Below, one piece after another: positions 53,528 through 62,470 of a DNA stretch of 64,000 nt. Positions within the stretch are counted from its first letter, which is position 1, and the number at the start of each line of letters is the position of its first letter. Source of the DNA: Deefgea rivuli DSM 18356. Its GTDB lineage: Bacteria > Pseudomonadota > Gammaproteobacteria > Burkholderiales > Chitinibacteraceae. The notes beneath the pieces were generated by a model that worked only from the letters and a program-made list of their open reading frames with translations, was not told where the DNA came from and searched no databases. The position numbers and the translations under genes were made by a program. The DNA is taken from contig NZ_JHVM01000017.1 in the NCBI RefSeq assembly GCF_000620145.1, forward strand, positions 1 through 64,000, written 5' to 3'.

Positions 53528-54614
53528 AATAAGTAAATAGCGTCTCTAAAAGGCTTTCGTCATAATCGCCCGCGGCAAGTTGGCGCGTATTGGCGAGTGT
53601 TTGTAGTGCCGCTTGTGATTCAGGCTCGCATTCCAATACTTCACCATTCATATAGATACATTCATCGGTGTACAGCATTTGGCTTTTTAGATCGAGAATT
53701 ACACCATGCCTCGTAACCGCAGCTGCAAAATCATCAAAATCGAGTAATTCATCGGTTTGATCAAAAAATACATGTGCTTTCGGTTCGGAAAAATAGCGGC
53801 CAATAAATTCAGTGACGTTTTTCTCATCCCAAGTGACTTTTTGCAGCATTTGGCTGATGCGGCTAACAAATTGCGCGTCGATTTTGGCGGGGGCGTCGGT
53901 GACGGTCGCATCAGGATCGGCGTACATGCCTTCTAGGCACAGCTCGTCTTGTAGATACTCTAAGAATTTGGTCGCGATTTCTTGGGTTTTTGGCGCGCGA
54001 AAGCCAATCGAGTACGTCATGCCTGGAGTCAGCGCCACGCCGTAGTGGGCGTATTTGGGCGGCAAATACAGCATGTCGCCGTGCTCTAAAACCCATTCTT
54101 GTTCGGGATTAAAATCTTTCAGTACGCGAATCGGCGCATCTTCGATAAAACCACTGGCATCATCACTCGAAATTTGCCAACGTTTTTGCCCGCCAACTTG
54201 CAATAGAAATACATCATACGAATCGTAATGCGGGCCGACGGTGCCACCGGGTGGCGCGTAGGAAATCATCAGGTCATCAAGTCGTGTGTAAGGCAGAAAG
54301 TTAAATCGATAGAGCAAATCAGAAATATGCGGAACCAAGTGGTTCATATTCTGGACCAAAATAGTCCAGTCGGTTTCGCCCAAACGCTTGAGGCGAGAAG
54401 GGCTGAAAGGGCCATTTTCCATGCTCCAACGCTGGTTTTTGTATTCAATAAGGCGGGATTCAACGTCGTCGCGGCTGGCTAATTGCGCCAAGCGAGCGTA
54501 GTCGATCAGTTCAGGAAAGTCGGTCCACGCTTGGCGAATTAAGAGTGGTTTTTTTTGCCAATAGTCACGTAAAAATTCTTCGGGTGAAATGGCGCCTAAT
54601 AGTGTTTTACGCAT
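53496..54614 (-). CDS. roxA: Ribosomal oxygenase RoxA (JmjC/cupin, YcfD-like)
   Basis: 372 aa, matching E. coli YcfD (373). FLRDYWQKKPLLIRQAW, then PPGGTVGPHYDSYDVFLLQVGGQKRWQI contains the HxD iron ligands; the distal His lies in PPKYAHYGVA. The C-terminal winged-helix region follows. RoxA hydroxylates Arg81 of L16 using 2-oxoglutarate and O2. Overlaps the DUF7931-like gene. Confidence 0.93.
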   Translation of the reverse strand: MRKTLLGAISPEEFLRDYWQKKPLLIRQAWTDFPELIDYARLAQLASRDDVESRLIEYKNQRWSMENGPFSPSRLKRLGETDWTILVQNMNHLVPHISDLLYRFNFLPYTRLDDLMISYAPPGGTVGPHYDSYDVFLLQVGGQKRWQISSDDASGFIEDAPIRVLKDFNPEQEWVLEHGDMLYLPPKYAHYGVALTPGMTYSIGFRAPKTQEIATKFLEYLQDELCLEGMYADPDATVTDAPAKIDAQFVSRISQMLQKVTWDEKNVTEFIGRYFSEPKAHVFFDQTDELLDFDDFAAAVTRHGVILDLKSQMLYTDECIYMNGEVLECEPESQAALQTLANTRQLAAGDYDESLLETLFTYYEYGYLTPSA

Positions 54615-54671
54615 GGCTTATGACTATAACGAAAAAATAAGAAGCTAATTATCGCACCGACTGGAGACTTT

Positions 54672-55139
54672 ATGCTTAATTCTGGCGATCTCGCGCCGCC
54701 GTTTACTTTGCCGGATGCGAAGATGGATATGATTCAGCTCACGGATTTTTTGCATCAAAAAATCGTGGTGTTGTATTTTTTCAATGGCGACAAGACGCCG
54801 GGCGGCATTTTAGAGGCAATTGAGTTTTCGGACCGCGTTGAAGTATTTGCGAAATATGGCGCTGTTATTCTGGGCGTGAGCGCGGACGACTGTATGGCGC
54901 ATGAATCATTTTCGGATGAGCATGGTCTAGAGTTCGACTTGCTCTCTGATGTTGAGGGGGAAGTGAGTGCTTTGTATCATGCGCGGCATCAATGGGAAGC
55001 TAAGGGCGTGGTAAGATACGGCATAGATCGCTCGACGTTTGTGATTGATCAATCGGGCACCATTCGTCATGCTTTCTACCACGTGACACCAAAAGGGCAC
55101 GCGGCTGAAATATTAGACCTTGTTAAACAGCTAGGATAA
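54672..55139 (+). CDS. BCP-type peroxiredoxin fold protein lacking the peroxidatic Cys
   Basis: 155 aa. Fold clear: LAPPFTLPDA, VVLYFFNGDKTPGGILEAIEFSDR, GAVILGVSADD, FDLLSDVEGEVSALYHARH, RSTFVIDQSGTIRHAFYHVTPKGHAAEIL. The family motif TPGC is TPGG (residues 42-45, codon GGC where TGC is expected). A single Cys at 74 (DDCMAH) is not in a catalytic position. It is likely not a normal thiol peroxidase. It stands upstream of slyD by 5 bases, so the two should be co-transcribed. Confidence 0.88.
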   Translation: MLNSGDLAPPFTLPDAKMDMIQLTDFLHQKIVVLYFFNGDKTPGGILEAIEFSDRVEVFAKYGAVILGVSADDCMAHESFSDEHGLEFDLLSDVEGEVSALYHARHQWEAKGVVRYGIDRSTFVIDQSGTIRHAFYHVTPKGHAAEILDLVKQLG

Positions 55140-55144
55140 ACACG

Positions 55145-55624
55145 ATGCAAATTGCAAAAAATTCCGCAGTAACGATTAACTATGAAATGTACAACGCTGA
55201 AGGCGTACAAATCGACAAAACCGAAGAGCCTATTGCTTACCTACACGGCGGATATGACAACATTCTGCCTTTGGTTGAGGAAGCATTGCACGGCAAATCG
55301 GTTGGCGACACCGTAGAAGTAACGATGTCTCCTGAAGATGCTTTTGGTGAGTTTGAGCCAGAATTGGTGCGTGACGAAGACAAAGATGTATTCCCACCGG
55401 AAGTTGAAATCGGCATGATGTTTGAAGCCGATGATCCTGTTTCTGGCGATGTGATTTTGTTCCGTGTAACTGAAATCAATGATGACAGCGTTACTGTTGA
55501 TGGCAATCACCCATTTGCGGGCATGACGATTCGCTTCGTGGCTTCAGTGGTTGAAGTACGTGATGCAACAAGCGAAGAATTGTCGCATGGTCACGTACAC
55601 GGCGCACACGGTCATCATCACTAA
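55145..55624 (+). CDS. slyD: SlyD-type FKBP peptidyl-prolyl isomerase
   Basis: 159 aa. MQIAKNSAVTINYEMYNAEGVQIDKTEEPIAYLHGGYDNILPLVEEALHGKSVGDTVEVTMSPEDAFGEFEPELV is the SlyD N-terminus with the inserted-in-flap domain, then a His-rich tail HGHVHGAHGHHH that can bind nickel. It acts as a cytoplasmic prolyl isomerase/chaperone. Confidence 0.95.
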   Translation: MQIAKNSAVTINYEMYNAEGVQIDKTEEPIAYLHGGYDNILPLVEEALHGKSVGDTVEVTMSPEDAFGEFEPELVRDEDKDVFPPEVEIGMMFEADDPVSGDVILFRVTEINDDSVTVDGNHPFAGMTIRFVASVVEVRDATSEELSHGHVHGAHGHHH

Positions 55625-55790
55625 GAGCGCGGTTTAAAATTGCTGCGCATCCCGTGATAACGGTTCGGGCTGTACTCGCAATCCTCGTGTACAAAAGTAC
55701 ATTCCGGTTGCTGAGTTCCGGCCTATCCGTTCTGACAGGCGCTCGCTATTTTTAAAACACACTCTAAGATTTGAATGTGAATTGTTGAGT

Positions 55791-55821
55791 AAAAAAGGGC
55801 GACTTGGGTCGCCTTTTTTTT
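55791..55821 (+). terminator. Terminator after slyD
   Basis: AAGGGCGAC TTGG GTCGCCTTTTTTTT; about 170 bases after the stop. I see no gene in the intervening stretch or between here and the nrdA regulatory sites. Confidence 0.85.
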
Positions 55822-56000
55822 GCGCCTCAATTTTGCTGCAAGTTGGGCGTTTTGCAGTGCTGTTGCAAACTTGCAACTGCCTGTCATTGTATTGCAATGT
55901 AGTTCAGCCCGACAAAGCCAAGCTGGCCGTGATGCCGCGTTTTTTTTGTGCCGTCCATCTGCTAACACAGAGCTAGCCTGTTGCACCAGATCCCCTCTTT

Positions 56001-56048
56001 ACACTACTATTTGTGTCAATAGTGATGGAGTAACACAAGATGTAGTGT
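56001..56048 (+). promoter_or_regulatory. Tandem NrdR boxes upstream of nrdA
   Basis: ACACTACTATTTGTGT (56001-56016) and ACACAAGATGTAGTGT (56033-56048), start-to-start 32 bp, i.e. three helical turns, as known for NrdR box pairs (consensus ACACWATATAKTGTGT-like). Confidence 0.82.
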
Positions 56049-56059
56049 TTCTTCACAAA

Positions 56060-56080
56060 TAACCCACAAAATTATCCACA
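56060..56080 (+). promoter_or_regulatory. DnaA boxes upstream of nrdA
   Basis: A perfect TTATCCACA at 56072-56080 and a weaker ATAACCCACA at about 56059-56068, in the same orientation. E. coli nrdAB is also controlled by DnaA. Confidence 0.65.
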
Positions 56081-56133
56081 AGCTGGCGTGCATCATTAAA
56101 AAGATGCTCCGCGAATGCACTACTGGTGAACGA

Positions 56134-58986
56134 ATGACTGATACCACGCTAATATCTAGCATCTCTCATGATGCAACTGCCCACGCGAACTACAAAATTA
56201 TCCGCCGTAATGGCTCGGTAGTGCCGTTTGAACCGTCGAAAATTTCGGTGGCGCTCACTAAGGCATTTATTGCTGTGCAAGGTAGCCATGCGGCTTCCAG
56301 TGCAGCGGTGCGCGATCAAGTGCATTTGCTCACAGATGCTGCGGTATCGGCCTTGATGCGTCGCAAGCCAGAAGGTGGCGCGATCCATATTGAAGACATC
56401 CAAGACCAAGTTGAATTGGCTTTGATGCGCTCGGGTGAGCACGATGTGGCGCGTGCCTATGTGCTTTACCGTAGCGAGCGCCAACGTGAACGCGCTGCAG
56501 CGCGCCATGAAGGTGAGTCAGAACAGCACGCTATTAATGTCTTATTCGAAGATGGCAGCTCGCGCCCACTCGATTTAGTCAAAGTCAAAGCCTTGATTGC
56601 TTCGGCGTGTACTGGCCTTGAGCAATACACCGATCAAGCGTTGATTTTGGCTGAAATGCTGAAAAACGTGTACGACGGTGTTTCTGCGGATGAATTACGC
56701 AAATCAGCCGTACTCGCTGCGCGTACTTTCCTCGAAAATGATCCCGCTTATGGTTTGGTGACCGCACGTTTGCTGCTTAACACCATTCGCCGTGAAGTGT
56801 TGGGCGAAGAAACTAGCCACGAAGACATGGCCGAGCGCTATGCAACTTACTTCCCGCGCTTTATTAAAAAAGGGATTGAGGCTGAGTTGCTCGACGAGAA
56901 ACTCGCTCAGTATGATTTAGAGCTATTGGCCGTTGCGTTAGAACATAGCCGCGATTATCAGTTTGGCTATTTGGGCCTGCAAACTTTATACGATCGTTAT
57001 TTCTTGCACATCGACGAGCAACGCATCGAATTGCCGCAAGTCTTCTTTATGCGCGTGGCGATGGGCTTGGCTCTGAATGAAGTGAACCGCGAAGAACGCG
57101 CAATCGAGTTTTACAATGTGTTGTCGAGCTTTGACTTTATGTCTTCGACGCCAACGCTATTTAATTCGGGTACGCGCCACAGCCAAATGTCGAGCTGCTA
57201 CCTGACGACCGTGCCGGATGATTTGGATGGTATTTTTGAAGCGCTGAAAGAAAATGCGCTGTTGTCGAAATTTGCCGGTGGTTTGGGTAATGACTGGACG
57301 CCTGTGCGTTCAATGAATAGCCATATCAAAGGCACCAATGGTAAATCTCAGGGCGTTGTACCGTTCCTGAAAGTGGTGAATGACACTGCAGTTGCTGTGA
57401 ATCAAGGTGGTAAACGCAAAGGCGCAGTCTGCGCTTACCTTGAAACTTGGCACGCCGATATCGAAGAATTCCTTGAATTGCGTAAAAATACCGGCGATGA
57501 CCGTCGCCGTACGCACGATATGAATTCAGCGAATTGGATTCCCGATCTGTTTATGAAGCGTGTAATGGACGGTGGTGATTGGACTTTGTTCAGCCCATCT
57601 GAAGTGCCAGATTTGCATGATTTGGTCGGTAAGAAATTTGAAGCCGCGTACACAGCTTACGAAGCCAAAGCCGCACGTGGTGAAATGCGCGTGGCTAAAA
57701 CCATTCCAGCACTGAGCCTATGGCGCAAAATGCTGACGATGCTGTTTGAAACTGGCCATCCGTGGATCACTTTTAAAGACCCGTGCAATATCCGTAGCCC
57801 GCAACAACACGTTGGCGTCGTGCATTCATCGAACTTGTGCACTGAAATCACGCTCAATACCAATGAAGAAGAAATCGCCGTGTGTAATCTCGGCTCGATT
57901 AACTTGTTCAACCATTTGAAAAATGGCCAGCTCGACGCTGAAAAACTGTCACGCACGGTGAAAGTGGCGATGCGTATGCTCGATAACGTGATCGACATCA
58001 ATTTTTACCCAGTTCGCAAAGCGCGCACGTCGAACTTGAAACATCGTCCGGTTGGTTTGGGCATTATGGGTTTCCAAAATTGCTTGCACGAACTCGGCGT
58101 TCCGTATGCCTCGGATGCTGCGGTTGAATTTGCTGATGTCTCAATGGAAACCGTGGCGTATCACGCGTATTGGGCATCGACTGAATTAGCGCAAGAGCGC
58201 GGTATTTATGCCACGTACAAAGGCAGCTTGTGGGATCGTGGCATCTTGCCGCAAGACTCACTGCGCTTGCTCGAAGAAGAGCGCGGCGGCTACCTCGAAG
58301 TGGATCGCAGCTCGCGTTTGGATTGGACGATGTTGCGTGATCGCATCGCCGCCTACGGTATGCGTAACTCAAATTGCTTGGCGATTGCGCCAACGGCGAC
58401 GATTTCAAACATCGTGGGCGTGGATGCGTGTATCGAGCCGACTTACCAAAACTTGTTTGTGAAATCGAACTTGTCAGGCGAGTTTACCGTCATCAACGAA
58501 CACCTCGTTCGCGATTTGAAAGCGCGCGGTCTGTGGGATGAAGTAATGGTGTCGGATTTGAAATACTTCGACGGTTCAGTGGCGCAAATCGATCGTATTC
58601 CACAAGATTTGCGTGATTTATACGCCACTGCGTTTGAGATGGACCCGAAATGGTTGGTTGAAGCGGCAAGCCGTCGTCAGAAATGGATCGACCAAGCGCA
58701 ATCGCTCAATATCTATATGGCCGGTGCATCGGGCAAGAAATTGGACGAACTCTACAAACACGCTTGGTTGCGCGGCCTGAAAACCACCTACTACCTCCGT
58801 ACTTTGGCGGCAACTGCGGCTGAGAAATCAACCGGTCGTGGTGGTGAGTTGAATTCTGTACCAGTGGATGGCGGTTACGCGCAAGCGCAAGCGGCGATTG
58901 CCACTGCGGCAGCGGTGGATAACACGCCAGCGACGGATGCGAAGTTTTGCTCGATTGATAATCCAGATTGCGAGGCGTGCCAGTAG
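56134..58986 (+). CDS. nrdA: Class Ia ribonucleotide reductase, alpha subunit NrdA
   Basis: 950 aa from the ATG at 56134 (GGTGAACGA upstream); an ATG at 56104 is possible. Two N-terminal ATP cones: residues about 25-115 (IIRRNGSVVPFEPSKISVALTKAF) and about 140-230 (AINVLFEDGSSRPLDLVKVKALIASA). The catalytic barrel contains SSCYLTTVPDDLDGIFE, FAGGLGNDWTPVRS, NLCTEITLN and the radical-transfer Tyr region. The C-terminal CSIDNPDCEACQ carries the redox-exchange Cys pair. It reduces NDPs with NrdB. The partner gene is unusually 3.5 kb away. Confidence 0.97.
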   Translation: MTDTTLISSISHDATAHANYKIIRRNGSVVPFEPSKISVALTKAFIAVQGSHAASSAAVRDQVHLLTDAAVSALMRRKPEGGAIHIEDIQDQVELALMRSGEHDVARAYVLYRSERQRERAAARHEGESEQHAINVLFEDGSSRPLDLVKVKALIASACTGLEQYTDQALILAEMLKNVYDGVSADELRKSAVLAARTFLENDPAYGLVTARLLLNTIRREVLGEETSHEDMAERYATYFPRFIKKGIEAELLDEKLAQYDLELLAVALEHSRDYQFGYLGLQTLYDRYFLHIDEQRIELPQVFFMRVAMGLALNEVNREERAIEFYNVLSSFDFMSSTPTLFNSGTRHSQMSSCYLTTVPDDLDGIFEALKENALLSKFAGGLGNDWTPVRSMNSHIKGTNGKSQGVVPFLKVVNDTAVAVNQGGKRKGAVCAYLETWHADIEEFLELRKNTGDDRRRTHDMNSANWIPDLFMKRVMDGGDWTLFSPSEVPDLHDLVGKKFEAAYTAYEAKAARGEMRVAKTIPALSLWRKMLTMLFETGHPWITFKDPCNIRSPQQHVGVVHSSNLCTEITLNTNEEEIAVCNLGSINLFNHLKNGQLDAEKLSRTVKVAMRMLDNVIDINFYPVRKARTSNLKHRPVGLGIMGFQNCLHELGVPYASDAAVEFADVSMETVAYHAYWASTELAQERGIYATYKGSLWDRGILPQDSLRLLEEERGGYLEVDRSSRLDWTMLRDRIAAYGMRNSNCLAIAPTATISNIVGVDACIEPTYQNLFVKSNLSGEFTVINEHLVRDLKARGLWDEVMVSDLKYFDGSVAQIDRIPQDLRDLYATAFEMDPKWLVEAASRRQKWIDQAQSLNIYMAGASGKKLDELYKHAWLRGLKTTYYLRTLAATAAEKSTGRGGELNSVPVDGGYAQAQAAIATAAAVDNTPATDAKFCSIDNPDCEACQ

Positions 58987-59087
58987 ACCAATAAATCTAT
59001 GTCATTTGACTCGGGGCTAAAGCTTATTAGATAGCTGCTTTTCTGATGTGTTTGTAATGTTGTTGTGGATTTTAAAGGAGATTTAAA

Positions 59088-59381
59088 GTGAACCTTTTGA
59101 TTGAGCAAGCAATACATGAAAAGAAAGTGATTGAATTTAATTACGGTGGGCGGTTACGAGTAGTGGAGCCTCATGTGTTTGGTGTCCTTGATGGTCAGAA
59201 CCAAATACTGGGTTATCAAATAGGTGGCCAAAGTAGTCAGGGGAATATTCCAGATTGGCGACGTTTTGATTTGAATAAAATGACAGGTATGAAGTTGACT
59301 GAAACGTTTTTTCCTGGGGTTCGTCCTTGTCCATCTGGAAGGCATAGTAATTGGGATCGTACTTTCGCCTTAGTGAAATAA
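59088..59381 (+). CDS. WYL-like small protein
   Basis: 97 aa, GTG at 59088 seven bases after AAAGGAG, which makes expression very plausible. IEQAIHEKKVIEFNYGGRLRVVEPHVFGVLDGQNQILGYQIGGQSSQGNIPDWRRFDLNKMTGMKLTETFF follows the WYL-domain core: [IV]-x-F-x-Y, R-x-[VL]-EP-[HY], then G...L.g....g.s. There is no DNA-binding HTH, unlike transcription-factor WYL proteins. WYL domains often bind ligands or nucleic acids and occur in defence contexts; the role here is unknown. Confidence 0.75.
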   Translation: MNLLIEQAIHEKKVIEFNYGGRLRVVEPHVFGVLDGQNQILGYQIGGQSSQGNIPDWRRFDLNKMTGMKLTETFFPGVRPCPSGRHSNWDRTFALVK

Positions 59382-59394
59382 CTGAAGGTTTTGT

Positions 59395-60010
59395 TTTGGA
59401 TGGTTTTATGTAGGGATGTAGTGCCTGCGGCACCCGTGTTTGGGTGTCGCATCCGCGACGGGGACTTCTTTCTTTGCGTCGCCAAAGAAAGAAGCAAAGA
59501 AAGGCGACCCCCGCCTGCGGCCCTCCGGGCTTCCCTCGGTCGGTCGTGAGCCAAACGATAAAGCTGTTTGTCTCTCTCCACTCTCTCGGCGATGGGCGAC
59601 AGGGGTTTTTAAGCCCCAGCCCAACGAGCGTGGCATAGCATTTGTGTATATTTGTATGTTTACATTTTTTGAAATGCTCTCTGATTGATATATGGATGTA
59701 TTTGCTTGTAGGGCTTTGTTAATAAGGCTTGGATGGCAATACATCTATTTTTGTTGCTATCGTTGGGCTGCGCGAGATCCCTTGTGTCAAGCCGAACGAG
59801 GAACAAGCGGGGCGGGTTTTTTGCGATCAATGTTTGAGAGAGGCCGATGCTTTTGCTGTTGAGGCCGAACGAGTTTTGAGCGCAACCGCCTCGATTGTCC
59901 GCAGCGAGGGCATCCGACGAAGTCGGACGCAGATGCAGGGCGGCCTTCTTTTGCTTACTTTTCTTGGCCGTTCAAGAAAAGTAAGTGCCGCGCGGCATTA
60001 GCGCCTGCAA
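59395..60010. repeat. Hairpin-rich non-coding region with two long perfect palindromes
   Basis: Hairpin 1: CTTCTTTCTTTG (59465-59476) / CAAAGAAAGAAG (59483-59494), loop 6. Hairpin 2: CTTACTTTTCTTG (59954-59966) / CAAGAAAAGTAAG (59973-59985), loop 6. Between and around are GC-rich stretches (ACCCCCGCCTGCGGCCCTCC; AGGGCATCCGACGAAGTCGG). Sequences with both hairpin types recur in many beta- and gammaproteobacteria (recall). The gene-free part is 59382-60201. ORFs predicted in it are probably spurious. Confidence 0.6.
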
Positions 60011-60055
60011 TGGCAAGAAAAGCATGACTCATTAAAAATGAAGTAATTTATATAG

Positions 60056-60111
60056 TATGGGTATTTGAATGTAGGCATTATTTAATAATGCCTACATCAA
60101 TATACCCATTG
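60056..60111. repeat. Dispersed GGGTAT palindrome upstream of add
   Basis: Best preserved copy: TATGGGTATTTGAATGTAGGC ATTATTTAATAAT GCCTACATCAATATACCCAT. Arms are nearly perfect over about 25 bases. Confidence 0.85.
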
Positions 60112-60171
60112 CATCGCTCTGCGGTGCCGATATTTAAGCCCATTGAAAACAGTGCGTTTAAATATCGGTGA

Positions 60172-61227
<1,056 letters not shown>

Positions 61228-61232
61228 TCCAA

Positions 61233-61808
61233 ATGCTAAAAAAATTAGCTTTATTTTTAACGATGATGGCCGTGTTAACGGGCTGCGCGAACTTACGTCC
61301 CCCCGTTGAAAATGGCCGCCTCACCCCAGCGCCCGGTCAAGGTTTGGCGATTATTGCCTTAACCGCGCAATCGTTTAGCGATGAGACTGCCGATTTGGCG
61401 CTGCATATTGCGGGCGCAGCAGGCACTTCAACATCGCAGATGCGCCTTGCGACCGATTTTATTCGTGCGCCAGGTAGTACCCACAATTCAACGGGTCGTT
61501 TGCTGGTGCTGCCGCTGCCTGCGGGTCATTACATGATGACCAATGCGACTGGATCGTGGCGACGCGATAGCAGTAATGGATTTTTTATGCGGCAGTTTAT
61601 CAACGTGAATATTCAGCAACCGTTCTCAATTGCCGCTGGTGAAGTGGTGTATCTGGGGCAAGTGCATGTGAATATGAACTTTCGCCCTGATGTGACGTTT
61701 AGCCAAAACACCGAACGAGATTTTTTTGATTTACAGGCCCGCAGTGGCGTCACCGATTTGAGTAATATCGTCATTCGGCCGCTCAATGCAGCCGCTACAG
61801 TGCAATAA
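61233..61808 (+). CDS. Lipoprotein of unknown function, paralogue 1
   Basis: 191 aa. Signal MLKKLALFLTMMAVLTGC (lipobox LTGC, Cys 18), then PPVENGRLTPAPGQGLAIIALTAQSFSDETADLALHI. A beta-rich body with LPAGHYMMTNATGSW and AAGEVVYLGQVHVNMNFRPDVTFSQNTERDFFDL. Family not recognised. It is tandem with a related gene 17 bases downstream. Confidence 0.85.
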   Translation: MLKKLALFLTMMAVLTGCANLRPPVENGRLTPAPGQGLAIIALTAQSFSDETADLALHIAGAAGTSTSQMRLATDFIRAPGSTHNSTGRLLVLPLPAGHYMMTNATGSWRRDSSNGFFMRQFINVNIQQPFSIAAGEVVYLGQVHVNMNFRPDVTFSQNTERDFFDLQARSGVTDLSNIVIRPLNAAATVQ

Positions 61809-61825
61809 AGGAAAAGGAATTAAAG

Positions 61826-62458
61826 ATGTGGAAAAGCCTTGTGCTTGTAATGAGCTTTGTATTATCAGCTTGCGCCAGCATGCCAGTCCCAGTGGAAAAT
61901 GGCCGTCTTACCCCGCCACCGGGCCACGGTATCGCCATTATTGCGCTGACCGCGCAGTCGTTTAACAATCAGTCCGCCGATTTAGCCTTGCACATCGATG
62001 GCCCCGCCGGCAGAACGACAGAGCAAATCAACCTTGGCACTGATTTGATTCGCGCGCCAAGCAATCCTGATTATCTAAAAGATAGACGATTGACGTTCTC
62101 GTTTAGACCCTTAGGCATTCAAATTGGCAATAGCCAGATTGCAAGAGGCCGAGTTTTGGTGCTGTCTTTGCCTGCCGGTCAGCATACGGTTACGAATGCC
62201 ACAGGCTCGTGGCTACGAGACGGCGTCCAGTCTTCTAGTCGTGAAATGGTGAGTCTGGAGATTCAGCAGCCTTTCACGCTCGCCGCTGGCGAAGTGGTTT
62301 ATCTCGGCCAAGTGCATGTGAATATGAGTTTTCGCTCGGACGTACAATTTAGCGTAAATCCCGAACGCGACTTTTTTGATTTAGAAGCCCGCCGTGGCGT
62401 CACTGATTTTAGCAATATCGTTATTCGGCCGCTCAATGCAGCTGCCACAGCTCAATAA
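61826..62458 (+). CDS. Lipoprotein of unknown function, paralogue 2
   Basis: 210 aa. Lipobox VLSAC, then SMPVPVENGRLTPPPGHGIAIIALTAQSFNNQSADLALHIDG. It is collinear with paralogue 1 but has an extra segment of about 20 residues (PDYLKDRRLTFSFRPLGIQIGNSQIA) in the middle. C-terminal blocks (AAGEVVYLGQVHVNM, NPERDFFDLEARRGVTDFSNIVIRPLNAAAT) are near identical. A local tandem duplication, placed between adenine deaminase and nrdB. Outer-membrane lipoproteins by default. Confidence 0.85.
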   Translation: MWKSLVLVMSFVLSACASMPVPVENGRLTPPPGHGIAIIALTAQSFNNQSADLALHIDGPAGRTTEQINLGTDLIRAPSNPDYLKDRRLTFSFRPLGIQIGNSQIARGRVLVLSLPAGQHTVTNATGSWLRDGVQSSSREMVSLEIQQPFTLAAGEVVYLGQVHVNMSFRSDVQFSVNPERDFFDLEARRGVTDFSNIVIRPLNAAATAQ

Positions 62459-62470
62459 AAAGGAAAGATC

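Noticed and set aside
59406-59744. ORFs of 80-114 aa in the hairpin-rich region on both strands
   Set aside because: They read through repeated palindromic DNA in several frames; no RBS. Treated as non-coding repeat.
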